Assembly (NCBI RefSeq): GCF_019800885.1
Contig: NZ_JAHVKE010000002.1
Span: forward strand, 248,001-312,000
Length of the DNA stretch: 64,000 nt
DNA from: Maritalea mobilis
GTDB taxonomy: Bacteria; Pseudomonadota; Alphaproteobacteria; Rhodobacterales; Rhodobacteraceae
Reading direction: 5' to 3'
The notes beneath the pieces are model-generated. The model ran no database searches, was not told the DNA's origin, and saw only the letters and a program-made list of their open reading frames with translations. A program made the position numbers and the translations under genes. Shown here piece by piece: positions 1 to 9,178 of this stretch (positions within the stretch are counted from its first letter, which is position 1; each line of letters begins with the position of its first letter).

Positions 1-511
1 CGCTGACTGGGTCGATGGCGGTGATGGCGATGATCGTGTCAATGGCGAGGGTGGCGACGACACGGTGATCGGCGGCGCCGGGAACGATGAACTGCGCGGC
101 GACAAGGGCAACGATCTCCTGATCGATGGCGAGGGCGATGATCATCTGAAGGGAGATGACGGCCAGGATACCCTGATCGCGGGTGCCGGAGCCGACATTC
201 TTGTCGGCGGCAATGATGAAGATGTGTTCATCTTCCGGGCGGATATCGGGTTCGATCAAGATATGATCGACGACTTCGATCAGGGTGAAGACCTTGTAGT
301 ATTTGAAGGTTTCGGATCCGACCTCTCGACGTTCGGAGACCTTGATACCAATGGCAACGGTATCCTTGACGGGGCAGATGCCCTCGTGTCCGTTAATGGT
401 GGAGATACGACCATAGATCTCTCCGCGTTCTATGGCGCGCCGTCCGGAACGCATGCGATCACGATCGGGGCGGATGACCTCATGGCATCGGATTTCGATT
501 TCCTTGTGTGA
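1..511 (+). CDS. RTX (hemolysin-type calcium-binding repeat) protein, C-terminal part
   Basis: The frame is already open at base 2, so the 5' end lies outside the window. The visible part starts with about six glycine/aspartate nonapeptides of the GGxGxDxLx type (GGDGDDRVN, GGDDTVIGG, GAGNDELRG, GDKGNDLLI, GAGADILVGG). These form a calcium-binding parallel beta-roll in RTX proteins. The roll is followed by the usual C-terminal region beginning DVFIFRADIGFDQDMIDDFD, which in many RTX proteins precedes the type I secretion signal. The protein is presumably secreted by a type I (ABC/MFP/TolC) system, but no such genes are in this window. The N-terminal activity domain is not visible, so protease, lipase or adhesin cannot be told apart. 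No terminator is seen in the 180 bases downstream. Confidence 0.85.
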   Translation, partial: ADWVDGGDGDDRVNGEGGDDTVIGGAGNDELRGDKGNDLLIDGEGDDHLKGDDGQDTLIAGAGADILVGGNDEDVFIFRADIGFDQDMIDDFDQGEDLVVFEGFGSDLSTFGDLDTNGNGILDGADALVSVNGGDTTIDLSAFYGAPSGTHAITIGADDLMASDFDFLV

Positions 512-691
512 CCAGCAGCCGCTTTCGACTTCAGCGCAAGCACTCCAGATGGTCTCCTACAACGCGAAATAGCCCCCATAGTGTTGCCGGACCACACCTG
601 TTGAGGGAATGCGCAGTTTAGCCCCAATATGTCGTGTTCTTATGAGCCTGATTTGGTATCGAGTGGGTACCTTTCAGGAGGATTGAGGCCG

Positions 692-1600
692 ATGCTGAAG
701 CAACTGTTCGTTCCTGTATCTGCGCTGGTCGTTGCCGCTACATCTGCCACTGCGCAGGACTTCGGTAACGGAGTGGGTTATATTGGTGGTGGGCTGACTT
801 ACGGAGAGGTTGTCGAGAACCGCTCTCCCGATAGCAATGTCTCCTACATGCCTTTCTACATCGAAGGGCAATACTCCTTCCCGGTTTACGATATGGGGTT
901 CTTCGGGGCCGAAGGGTATTTCGGCTATGCTGACTGGGACGAAAGCCAAGCGGATTTCGACGAGGATAACCCGGAACGCGAGATGCGGGTTGCGCTGCAC
1001 TACTCTCATATCGTCACACCGGATCTTCGTGTCGGCGGGTTTGCCGCATATTCCCGGTCCGCGCTCGTGACCGACGATCTGCAACGGGAGCCTTATGAAA
1101 CCATCTACGGCGGCATCGAGGCTCAGTACTTCTTGGGTGATGATTTCATGGTGTTCGGCCAAGCCGGGCTTGGGGATACTTTTGAGTTCCCGCCCGATCA
1201 ATCAACCGGAGACCCTGAAGGGTTCCGTGACGCGCGGTTTGTTCGCGCTGGCGTGACATGGTTCCCGCTTGATAGTACGGTGATCACCTTTGAGTATGAA
1301 AGCGCTTCGGCCGACAGTTTCCTCAATGGTGGCGATGACTCGGGCAATTTCCACTCAATCGGTCTGTCTGGCGAGACTGTCCTGCCGACGGGAATTCCGC
1401 TTGAAGTCACCTATTTTGCCCGCAGGGATTTCTACGAAATCAGTGTTGGCGACGTGGATCTTTCTGACCTGACCTTTGGACTTGGCATTCGCTTCCTGTT
1501 TGGCGCCGAAACACCGCGCGACAGCTGGCAGAATGGCCGTTTGTTGACGGCGCCCAGACTGCCGGCACGTTCCGTTGATTGGCTTGAGGCCCTGGACTGA
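692..1600 (+). CDS. putative outer-membrane beta-barrel / secreted protein
   Basis: I chose the ATG at 692 because AGGAGG at 676-681 sits 10 bases upstream and because the product then starts with a clean signal peptide (MLKQLFVPVSALVVAATSATAQ, cleavage probably after ATAQ). The in-frame ATG at 629 would put 21 residues before this signal. The mature protein (about 280 residues) is rich in Gly, Tyr, Phe, Asp and Glu. It shows alternating hydrophobic/polar stretches ending in aromatic residues (VGYIGGGLTYG, GFFGAEGYFGYADW, LTFGLGIRFLF), as expected of a beta-barrel outer-membrane protein. I do not recognise a specific family. The C terminus does not end in the classical aromatic residue, so a barrel is likely rather than certain. 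Transcription ends at the hairpin at 1643-1675. Confidence 0.6.
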   Translation: MLKQLFVPVSALVVAATSATAQDFGNGVGYIGGGLTYGEVVENRSPDSNVSYMPFYIEGQYSFPVYDMGFFGAEGYFGYADWDESQADFDEDNPEREMRVALHYSHIVTPDLRVGGFAAYSRSALVTDDLQREPYETIYGGIEAQYFLGDDFMVFGQAGLGDTFEFPPDQSTGDPEGFRDARFVRAGVTWFPLDSTVITFEYESASADSFLNGGDDSGNFHSIGLSGETVLPTGIPLEVTYFARRDFYEISVGDVDLSDLTFGLGIRFLFGAETPRDSWQNGRLLTAPRLPARSVDWLEALD

Positions 1601-1642
1601 TACCGGCCGCCACAATGGTTCGGAAGGACGAGGGTAAAAAAC

Positions 1643-1675
1643 AAAAGAACCCCCGCGTTTGCGGGGGTTCTTTTT
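1643..1675. terminator. bidirectional intrinsic terminator
   Basis: A perfect hairpin has arms AAAAGAACCCCCGC (1643-1656) and GCGGGGGTTCTTTT (1661-1674) around a 4-base loop. It is A-rich on the left and T-rich on the right, so it can end transcription from both the plus-strand gene ending at 1600 and the minus-strand gene ending at 1694. Confidence 0.9.
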
Positions 1676-1693
1676 ACTATTCTGCAAGTCTGC

Positions 1694-1945
1694 CTAGTAG
1701 GGGTCGGTAGGTACGACCTCTGCCACCGGCGCTTCGCCAAGAAGGCTGACGATGTAGTCCACACACACGTTGGCGGGATCTTCGTCCAGCAATACGGAAA
1801 GTTCCGCCTGCAATGCGGCACGATCCATCTCGTCATAGATTTCACAAAACTCGGAGCCGACTTCTTGGGATTCGCCAGGAATCGGTGAGCTGATCGCAGC
1901 GCCCAAGACAGCCAAAGCTGTAAGCGTAGAGATTTTGCGTCCCAT
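1694..1945 (-). CDS. small secreted protein of unknown function
   Basis: This 83-residue protein has an N-terminal signal peptide (MGRKISTLTALAVLGAAISS, then PIPGES). The mature part is short, acidic and helical, with two cysteines (in EFCEIYDEMD and NVCVDYIVSL) about 34 residues apart, which could form a disulfide in the periplasm. I do not recognise a family. It stands alone on the minus strand, convergent with the barrel-like protein and sharing its terminator. The 300-base region upstream separates it from the polysaccharide genes. The signal peptide and the terminator placement argue that it is a real gene. Confidence 0.55.
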   Translation of the reverse strand: MGRKISTLTALAVLGAAISSPIPGESQEVGSEFCEIYDEMDRAALQAELSVLLDEDPANVCVDYIVSLLGEAPVAEVVPTDPY

Positions 1946-2245
1946 AATTCATCCCTGCGTCAAGCCGGATCGAAATGCTTACGATCCCATGAAAAAAATT
2001 GATACCTATCCACACGTAACACCGCGACGTTACCGCCAATTTCAAAAAAATGCCATAGTTTCGACACTTTCTCGTCCGGTCGTCGAATTTGGCCAGGTTA
2101 TGCAACATATAGGTGTGCTGCTATTTCGCCATACCAAATATCAACAGTACGGGACGGCGCCCTGCCATGCTGCGGGCGGTCAGAAAGTTCTTTTGATGCG
2201 GGAAAACCCTACCTGCGGCGTCGAATCGGGCTTAAAAAAGAATCA
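1946..2245. other. intergenic region, no gene seen
   Basis: This AT-richer 300-base stretch lies between the small secreted protein and the end of the 1536-residue glycan protein. It must hold the promoter of the former and the 3' end of the latter. No convincing -35/-10 pair or terminator stem could be picked out. The plus-strand open frame crossing it (1935-2423) has no protein-like composition and runs antisense into the large gene. Confidence 0.5.
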
Positions 2246-5200
2246 TCAGAGCGCGCGCCACGAGAACTCGAAGTCGAAGACCGATTGGATCTCTTCCTTC
2301 GTCGGCATGATGCGCCGCACGCCTGTGTGGAACTCTGCCAAGTTCAGGCCGGGGTCGCCCAGAACCTGGAATTCATCCACGTCGAACTTGGGCAACCCGT
2401 CGACCTGGTTGTGGATGACATAGGGATTGCACAGGATAAGCCGCGTTGTCGCGACGCGGGAGAACGCGCTGATCTGAGCCACCTGACCGCCATCGACCAT
2501 CTCGGCGATCTCGGGGTCCAGATCTTCGCGCCACGTGCTGTGATAGTCCGGCCAATTGAACAGCCCGACCTTCTCGCCATTGGCGACCCGCGCTGCAACG
2601 AAGGCGCGAAGCTCGTCTATGGCTGTTGCACCCTTCGAGAAATCGCCGACGAGGGCGCAATCCAGCTTTTCCTCCGCTGACAACGTGGGGAAGGAAATGG
2701 CAGCGGGCGGCTTCGCCTCGTCACTTTCTAACGCCAAATTGCGGGCGGCGCGCAGCAACGCCCTCAGCCTGTCTCGACGGGGACCGTATGGAAACTCCAG
2801 ATGTGTTGGGTCGTCGAAGTTGGAGTCTGCCAAGGTCAAGATGATCGGCACGCCGGGTTGCACGGTTTCGACGGCGTCCTTGCCCTCCACATGTTTCAGG
2901 CGCCAGATGAGGTAATTCTCGGGATGAACCGCTGCATTGTCCCAGCCCCCGTAATCCCTGAGACGCTCGGTCGACAGCATCAGGCTGTCGCGATCGGGGC
3001 CAACGAGGGAGAAATTGGGGAACCAGCCGCCCAACAACTGCGCCTCCTTCGTCACGCAAGCGCGCTGCACGACAACGGCTGGGACGTCCTCGTCCTCAAG
3101 GGCGGTCACCTGAAGTTCGAGGCGGGCCGGGTGGGCGATGTCCGTCGGGTTCTGCACGGTCACGTAGCGGCCGGTGGCATGGGTGAGGGCGATGTTCCGG
3201 GCTTCGAATGACGGGGTCGTGGCTGGAAGGTGAACTTGCAGGAAACGCGGGTCGTCGCCAATCGCGTCCGTGATCGCCCCTCTGATGTCGGGGTCCCCGG
3301 AGTGGTCGACGATGATCACCTCGAAATGCGGCCAGCTTTGCAGACGCAGCGACTTGAGCGACAGGGGCAGGCTTGGTGACGGCGCATCTATGGGAACGAT
3401 CACGCTGACAACCGACCCGGTTCGGTGGTGGCCGTCGGACCGGGTGGCGCTTTGTTGCACGGTCTGACGCAGGGACAGTACCGCGTCCGCGTCCTCTGCA
3501 AGGAAATCGGGCAGGCCGGCGTTCTTGTATGCCCTGTTGATCCAGGCCGAAAAGCCCAGGGTCCGAGGATCACCTTCGGTGGCGGTGTCGATGCCCGCCA
3601 TCGCAAGGCAAAGGCCGGTATCTTTCGGAAAAATGCGCAAAAGTTCGCGAAGAAGTCCGGCTGCCTCGTCCGTGCGGCCCAGCTTCTGCAGGCAATAGGC
3701 CCTCAGAAGCGACCGTTCGCGATCGCCGTTTGGCCCCAGCTCTCCGATCCGGTCGACATTCGCGAGCGTCTCGGCGAAATCGCCATGGGTAAAATGCCAT
3801 CGCGCCAGAATGCGCGCTGCCCGGTTGACCTCTGGCTCGGTCGATTTCGGGTCGTCGCGAACGGTTTCCAGCGCGTCGATGGCGTTGGCCGAGAACCCGC
3901 CCCATAGTTTCTTGTCCAATGTCGGAACGTCGCGTTCCTCGCGCGAGGCGCCTTTTGTTCCCGCGACCATCTCGAACGCTGACGGCTCCAGCCTGCGCAG
4001 CTTGCCGGCCAGAGTTTTCCACGCGCCGGTATCGCCCGTCTTGGACGGCGTTCTGCCCAGCATCCAGAACGGCTTGATCCCGTCATGGGGAAAGAACAGG
4101 GGCCGGGCCTGCATGGGGTCCGAAAGCTGCGCGCCCCCGGAACGACCGGCAGCGGCGCGCGCGGCGTAGAACAGCGGAAGAAAGCGGCCACGATCAAAGG
4201 GCTCGATCTGTTGGTATTTCCACGTCGCCTGCGCCAAAAGCGGAAGCAGCCAGTCGAAGGCTTTTGCCATTCCTCGCCCGTCCGGGCCTTCGAACGTCCA
4301 GAGCGCGTGACCGCACGCATCGGCCAGCGACGCGAGGTTCACCCAGCTTTGCAGGTTGAAGCAGCAATAATGCGCCGTCTGGGTCCGCTTCATCTCGTGT
4401 GGTTGCTGACCATCCTTGGTGAATTGTTCGAGGATGCGTTCACGACTGGTGAAGAAGGTCTTTTGCAACAGGGCCGCATCGCCGAGGAACGCCGCGATCG
4501 ATCCGACCTGCAAATCGTAGCAGGTGCCGTGGTTGTTCGAGGTGTCATGTTCGGCCACCCCTTGGTCGCTGGTTTGCAGCCACTCGACATACTCTCTCAG
4601 CCACGCGCGGAACGCCTCCTTTTCAGCATCCGCAAGCTTTCCAGCCCGTTCCACGAGGCGCACGGCATCGAGGAAATAGTAGAGGTCCTTCATTTCGATG
4701 AGGCCCGACTTCGACCCGATATCCCTCATCGTCTGTGATCGGATCTGCGCATACAGCAGGTGCGGGTTCATCCGCGTCGCAGGATCCAGGAACCATGTTC
4801 GGATCAGTTGGGCCGCGTGCGCGATATAGGCCTCGCGACCCGACGCCAACCAAGCCAGGCTAAGCGTGGTGGTGTCGTCGAACAGCTGCTGTAGCCGGGT
4901 GCGGTCGTATCGTGCGCTGTCGGGTTCATAGAGGCGCGTTCCGGGAATGCGCTCGCCATCCCGGAAGATGAACGGCATCCCGTTCGAGGTCGCCGGGTTG
5001 GGCCACCAGTAGGGCGCCGGGTGATAATAGTCATGCGGGTCACCGCTGGGGGCGACCGTCGTCTTTTGCGTGACCGAGTAGGGCCCGCGTTGCAGCGCAA
5101 GTTCTGCTTCGGCCAGCAACCGGTCGCGCACGCGATGTTCGGGCGCTTTCGGGTCGGCCATGGCCAGGGCCTTCACCACCTCTTCGTCGTAGGCCACCAG

Positions 5201-6856
5201 GGTCGCGGGATCATAGATCAGCTGCATCGCCTCGATATCGAGGCGTTCGAGCATCTGGGAAATCGCGCTGATCCGCGCCTCGCCCCGTGATCTCAGGCCG
5301 GTGATCTTGTCGGCTTCCAACTGGGTCTGGCCTGAAAACAGCCGTGCGACCCAGCCGGTTTGTCCTGTCGTGCCGGCATCGGGCGAGCGATCGGCGCGCG
5401 GAAGGTCCCAGGCATCATCTGCCCATGCGTCCCATTTTCCCGGAATGGCCAGCCGATAGAAGAGTTCGACCTTGGGCCGGCGCCCGTAATAGAAAGCCTC
5501 GTTGAACTCTTCCTCGCTGTCGCGCCGGAAGAGGATCTGCGGTTCCTCATCAGCTTCGGGGCTGTAGTGCGGGTCCAGCAGGTCCGCATTGTCGAGCGTG
5601 CGCGACATCGGGACGGTGAAATACTTGAGGTAGGGGCGGGTCGTCACGCCCTCGACGATCGCGTCCCAGGCCGCATCGGTCAGGAAACAGTTTCCGTCCC
5701 ACGGCAGGACCCATTTCGCACGGTCACGCCCGTCGCGCAGCGCCGCGTTTCGGGCCCCGTTATTGTTGATGACATAGTTGTTCTTGAAGCGCTGGGCATG
5801 CGCCTCGGCGCGCTTCTGGTCATACTCGGTCATCCGGTCATATCGGCCATGCAGGAAGAAGGCCGGGTCAGGGAAACTGCACAGGTCCCAATCCGTTTCG
5901 GCATAATCCTCCAACACGAACGGGATGTGCAGGTACGGCTGACCGTGTCGTTCCAACAGCGCGATGACCGCGGCTTCCTGGTCCGGGTCGGCAATCCTGT
6001 TCACGACCCAGCGCTTTTCGCACAGTTTCAGGGGTGGTTCGTTCTCAAGGATGAACTGGACGTTGCGAAGTGTCTGGCCAAGCTCGTGCCGGGGCGGAAG
6101 ATCGTTGCCGATGATCCGGTAGAGCACGAAATTGTCTGGCTCCTGATCGAGCCCGCTGGCGCGATAGGCCGCTTGCAGCGCGATGACGTCCGTCGGCGCG
6201 GGTTTGGGCGGCGCGGGCCGGGCCTTGCGGGGGTCATAGCGGTTCTCCGGCGCCGTTTCCCGGTCGATAAGCTCTCCGTAGGTTGAAAGCCGCTGTGACA
6301 GAAAGCCTGCCTTGCTGAAATCGATGAGCATGCTCCCGCGCCATTTGCGCCAGAGGCGCTGAAAGCGTGCCTCGAACAGGGCAATCCGATCCTCGCCGCC
6401 AAAGACCGATTTCGGAAAGTACTCATAAGTCAGCCCGGCGTGACGGAAGGCGGACGTGTCGGGATTGTCGGTCAGAAACAGGGGGCGGAAGTTCCGAGCG
6501 GTGCGATAACGCCGCTGGATGCTGGCGGTTGCGCCGGCGATCTGTTCGGCGTTCAGGCCGAACAGGGCCACGAACATCACACCCACGCTGCCGATCGGCT
6601 GGGGGCTGTTGTTCCCGGTTCTCGGGGTCAGGGCCTTTCTGGGATGTGGCCAGGTGGGCCATGCGGCGGCCAGATCCTCGGGCACCAGCTCGTGGGCGCG
6701 GACGGGGGCGGGGGTGCGGGCGCTGGACCACCCGATCTCGACCACGTGCTCTTCCGACGCTTTCTCGGCCAGCTTGTAGTAGACGCCGGTCGTCTGGAAG
6801 CTGTGCGGCGATGGTTTGGCGGCGGGTGTTTTGCCCGATTTTTCTGACTTCGTCAT
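2246..6856 (-). CDS. multidomain GT-A-like / alginate-lyase-family / TPR / GT2 glycan protein (1536 aa)
   Basis: This is a very large fusion with no signal peptide and no clear membrane segment, so probably cytoplasmic. Domains in order: a small alpha/beta region (about 90-200); a GT-A-like domain (about 240-480) with IIGNDLPPRH at 249-258 and ARNAALRDG followed by WVLPWDGN, where DGN at 387-389 stands where a DXD motif would be; an alginate-lyase-family region resembling PF05426 (about 590-930) with PSGDPHDYYHPAPYWWPNP, NNHG at 774-777 and R824/H829/Y830; helical TPR-like repeats (about 1005-1090); a GT2-type domain (about 1148-1330, starting VVSVIVPID); and a C-terminal Rossmann-like segment (about 1395-1536). 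In lyases of this family the Asn-His and Arg/Tyr positions are catalytic. The start overlaps the stop of the upstream glycosyltransferase (ATGA). Probable role: synthesis plus trimming or epimerisation of a uronate-containing polymer (inference). Confidence 0.8.
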   Translation of the reverse strand: MTKSEKSGKTPAAKPSPHSFQTTGVYYKLAEKASEEHVVEIGWSSARTPAPVRAHELVPEDLAAAWPTWPHPRKALTPRTGNNSPQPIGSVGVMFVALFGLNAEQIAGATASIQRRYRTARNFRPLFLTDNPDTSAFRHAGLTYEYFPKSVFGGEDRIALFEARFQRLWRKWRGSMLIDFSKAGFLSQRLSTYGELIDRETAPENRYDPRKARPAPPKPAPTDVIALQAAYRASGLDQEPDNFVLYRIIGNDLPPRHELGQTLRNVQFILENEPPLKLCEKRWVVNRIADPDQEAAVIALLERHGQPYLHIPFVLEDYAETDWDLCSFPDPAFFLHGRYDRMTEYDQKRAEAHAQRFKNNYVINNNGARNAALRDGRDRAKWVLPWDGNCFLTDAAWDAIVEGVTTRPYLKYFTVPMSRTLDNADLLDPHYSPEADEEPQILFRRDSEEEFNEAFYYGRRPKVELFYRLAIPGKWDAWADDAWDLPRADRSPDAGTTGQTGWVARLFSGQTQLEADKITGLRSRGEARISAISQMLERLDIEAMQLIYDPATLVAYDEEVVKALAMADPKAPEHRVRDRLLAEAELALQRGPYSVTQKTTVAPSGDPHDYYHPAPYWWPNPATSNGMPFIFRDGERIPGTRLYEPDSARYDRTRLQQLFDDTTTLSLAWLASGREAYIAHAAQLIRTWFLDPATRMNPHLLYAQIRSQTMRDIGSKSGLIEMKDLYYFLDAVRLVERAGKLADAEKEAFRAWLREYVEWLQTSDQGVAEHDTSNNHGTCYDLQVGSIAAFLGDAALLQKTFFTSRERILEQFTKDGQQPHEMKRTQTAHYCCFNLQSWVNLASLADACGHALWTFEGPDGRGMAKAFDWLLPLLAQATWKYQQIEPFDRGRFLPLFYAARAAAGRSGGAQLSDPMQARPLFFPHDGIKPFWMLGRTPSKTGDTGAWKTLAGKLRRLEPSAFEMVAGTKGASREERDVPTLDKKLWGGFSANAIDALETVRDDPKSTEPEVNRAARILARWHFTHGDFAETLANVDRIGELGPNGDRERSLLRAYCLQKLGRTDEAAGLLRELLRIFPKDTGLCLAMAGIDTATEGDPRTLGFSAWINRAYKNAGLPDFLAEDADAVLSLRQTVQQSATRSDGHHRTGSVVSVIVPIDAPSPSLPLSLKSLRLQSWPHFEVIIVDHSGDPDIRGAITDAIGDDPRFLQVHLPATTPSFEARNIALTHATGRYVTVQNPTDIAHPARLELQVTALEDEDVPAVVVQRACVTKEAQLLGGWFPNFSLVGPDRDSLMLSTERLRDYGGWDNAAVHPENYLIWRLKHVEGKDAVETVQPGVPIILTLADSNFDDPTHLEFPYGPRRDRLRALLRAARNLALESDEAKPPAAISFPTLSAEEKLDCALVGDFSKGATAIDELRAFVAARVANGEKVGLFNWPDYHSTWREDLDPEIAEMVDGGQVAQISAFSRVATTRLILCNPYVIHNQVDGLPKFDVDEFQVLGDPGLNLAEFHTGVRRIMPTKEEIQSVFDFEFSWRAL

Positions 6857-9006
6857 TGGCCCAACACCATTTGCGAAAGGATGCGCGCGGCCTCGTCAGC
6901 GCCGTTTTCTGTCTCGAACTTTCGGCTGGCCTGCCTGAGGAACGCGTTGGCCCTAGCATTCAGCATTGCTTCGCAAAGCGACGGAAAGAGGTGCATCTCC
7001 TCTTCCCGAAGGTCGAACCCAAAGCCGTTGTCTTGTGCGAACTCCGCGCGCGCGCCTTGATCGTCCATCGACGGATGGCGGTTCGCGACAAAGATGGTCG
7101 GCAACCCGAAGGCCGCGACTTCGTGATAGGTGTTGTAGCCGGCCGCGGAGACGGAGAAATCGAACGCATTGAAGACCTGGCTGATCGGGAACCCCCTGAG
7201 CAGCTTCGTCCCCGGCCAGTGCGGCATGCGCACGGCCGTGTTCGTCCATTCCGCGATGACGATCTGCACACCGTCGAACCGTTGCAACTCGGTGACGATA
7301 CGGTCCGTAAGATCGAGGATGTCGCGGTTCGCGCCCGCCCCGAGTTGCACCAACACCGCGGGCTTGTCGCCCGACAGGTTCAGCTTTGCGCGCGCCTCGT
7401 CGCGCGACAGCAGCTCTTCCTTGTCCAGAAGGCGGATCGGCGCGACCGAGACGCTTTCGTGCCGCCTGAGTGCGGTGGGACCGGTGTCGTATTCGGTCGC
7501 CAGTTCGCCTGGTTCGATGATGCAGTCGAAGAAGCGCGAGTTTTCCAAGTAGGGGGATGGCTTCTCGGGGCACATGCCACGCCTGACCCAGGCAAGCCGG
7601 CAGTCCCCGCGCGCCAGCGCGGCATGCACAAGGCCGGGTGTCGGGTGGTTCCCATCATAGATGACGGCGGCGGGGTCATGGCGCTCCAGCGCGTCGCCAA
7701 GCTCGTAGCGCAGCCACTCGTCCCAGTCGGCGATCTCCGCCCCGATATCCGAGTAGGACGGGCAATACTCCGCGGTGTATCCGAAGGACTCGAGCACTCC
7801 GGTAGCTTGCCCAAACCCCAGGAAAATGGGCTCGATCCCATCGCCCATGCGACGAGCGATGGCCAAAAGTCGGGTCGCGTGGCCCAAACCGACGCCATTC
7901 GAGGGCACAAAGAGAACCGTTGATTTCTTGGCTTGCGGCGCCTGCCGAGGCGCCTCGGCTGCAGGGCGTCCGATGAGGCGGGCAATGCGCCGAAGATAGG
8001 TGTCTTGCCCGAACAGCAGGGCAGCATAGCTGCGCGCCTGTTCGCGCAGGTTGTCCAGCTCATCTTCGTCTTCGAAAATCTGCTCGATCTCTGCGAGGGC
8101 GGTCTCGGGTTCGCAATACAGCACACCGGGCCCGAAATGCGGTGAAAACCGGGGCGGAAGAACGACAAGCTTACCCGAAGCCATGGCTGTTGCGATCGCG
8201 GCTTCCGGGAATTCCGGGGTCAATGCGCTGGGAAAGTACAAGAAGACGTCGAGCGGCTCCAGGAACCGTGCGACCGTCGTGTCCGCCGCGCCTAGGACTG
8301 ACCAATGCTTGGTGACCTTGCTTTTGGCAACGACCTCGGATGGCGGGGGGCCGATGACGCGAAAATCAAGGGATGCATCGTTGGGATAGGTGGCGGCGAT
8401 TTCTTTTGCCGTCGTCGGCCATTGAGCGCCGCCGGGGGCGCTGATCCGCCCCAGGACCCGAGTCCGCGCCGTGGGGCGGTGGTCACTTGCCGGTCGGATT
8501 GCGCGTGCGACGGAGCGCCAGTCTTCTTCCTCGATCTCGATCGGTAGCTGCAACTCGTCCAGTTTTGCGCGCACCCACCGGTTGGTCGGCGCAAGGATCA
8601 TCTGTCCAACATTGAAGCTCAGCCATAGCCCCATCTGGCCCAGATTTGGCGCGCGATCCAGAACCAGAACGACCTTGTCGGCCTTGAAGCCCGCAAGGTC
8701 TTTGACGGGCTCTTTTATCAGGCCGGGGGAGTAGACGACCGCCAGTTTCGCGCGAAGCTCTGCCCCTGGCGTGAGGGGGTCGGCCAGCCCTTCGCGAATG
8801 CACAAGGAAATATCTGGAAGAATGGGTTTGCGACCGTCCGCTGGCGCAAGGTTGACCAAGCCGACGCGATACCCCTGGCTGCGCAAGGCCAGCATCTCAT
8901 GGCGCAAACGCAACCCGGCATCGCTTGACCGCGCCATGTCCGCCAGCAGGACCACATCGTAATTCTGAATTTGGGCCTCGTCGGGCATTGGCGAATTGGA
9001 CTTCAT
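6853..9006 (-). CDS. two-domain glycosyltransferase (GT4-like N half, MurG/GT28-like C half)
   Basis: This 717-residue protein has two GT-B-like halves. Residues about 16-345 look like a GT4 enzyme, with the conserved acidic-helix region EAAIATAMASGKLVVLP near 268-284. A Pro/Ala-rich linker (about 346-362) follows. Residues about 363-717 look like MurG/GT28, with SNGVGLGHATRL near 369-380 and SAAGYNTYHEVAAFGLP near 620-636 (the S-AG-T-E-G-P pattern that binds the nucleotide sugar). There is no signal peptide. It is the first gene of a translationally coupled pair: its stop overlaps the start of the 1536-residue protein by ATGA at 6853-6856. No strong Shine-Dalgarno sequence precedes the ATG at 9006; a second Met at residue 7 is an alternative. 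It should transfer two sugars, or one half may be structural. Confidence 0.8.
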   Translation of the reverse strand: MKSNSPMPDEAQIQNYDVVLLADMARSSDAGLRLRHEMLALRSQGYRVGLVNLAPADGRKPILPDISLCIREGLADPLTPGAELRAKLAVVYSPGLIKEPVKDLAGFKADKVVLVLDRAPNLGQMGLWLSFNVGQMILAPTNRWVRAKLDELQLPIEIEEEDWRSVARAIRPASDHRPTARTRVLGRISAPGGAQWPTTAKEIAATYPNDASLDFRVIGPPPSEVVAKSKVTKHWSVLGAADTTVARFLEPLDVFLYFPSALTPEFPEAAIATAMASGKLVVLPPRFSPHFGPGVLYCEPETALAEIEQIFEDEDELDNLREQARSYAALLFGQDTYLRRIARLIGRPAAEAPRQAPQAKKSTVLFVPSNGVGLGHATRLLAIARRMGDGIEPIFLGFGQATGVLESFGYTAEYCPSYSDIGAEIADWDEWLRYELGDALERHDPAAVIYDGNHPTPGLVHAALARGDCRLAWVRRGMCPEKPSPYLENSRFFDCIIEPGELATEYDTGPTALRRHESVSVAPIRLLDKEELLSRDEARAKLNLSGDKPAVLVQLGAGANRDILDLTDRIVTELQRFDGVQIVIAEWTNTAVRMPHWPGTKLLRGFPISQVFNAFDFSVSAAGYNTYHEVAAFGLPTIFVANRHPSMDDQGARAEFAQDNGFGFDLREEEMHLFPSLCEAMLNARANAFLRQASRKFETENGADEAARILSQMVLGQ

Positions 9007-9178
9007 TCAAAGGGAAAAAATAGGCTACCTTTCAAATGGTTGCCCGAGTTCGTGCGGACGTGTCAACGAATTTGGCGTTGAACAGGGCCGCAGTTGCGCC
9101 CCTGTTCCGCATATCTTGAGCGAATTACTTCTTGGATATCGGCAGTTCTGCCGCCCTGGGCCACTGGTCGTGCGCGGG

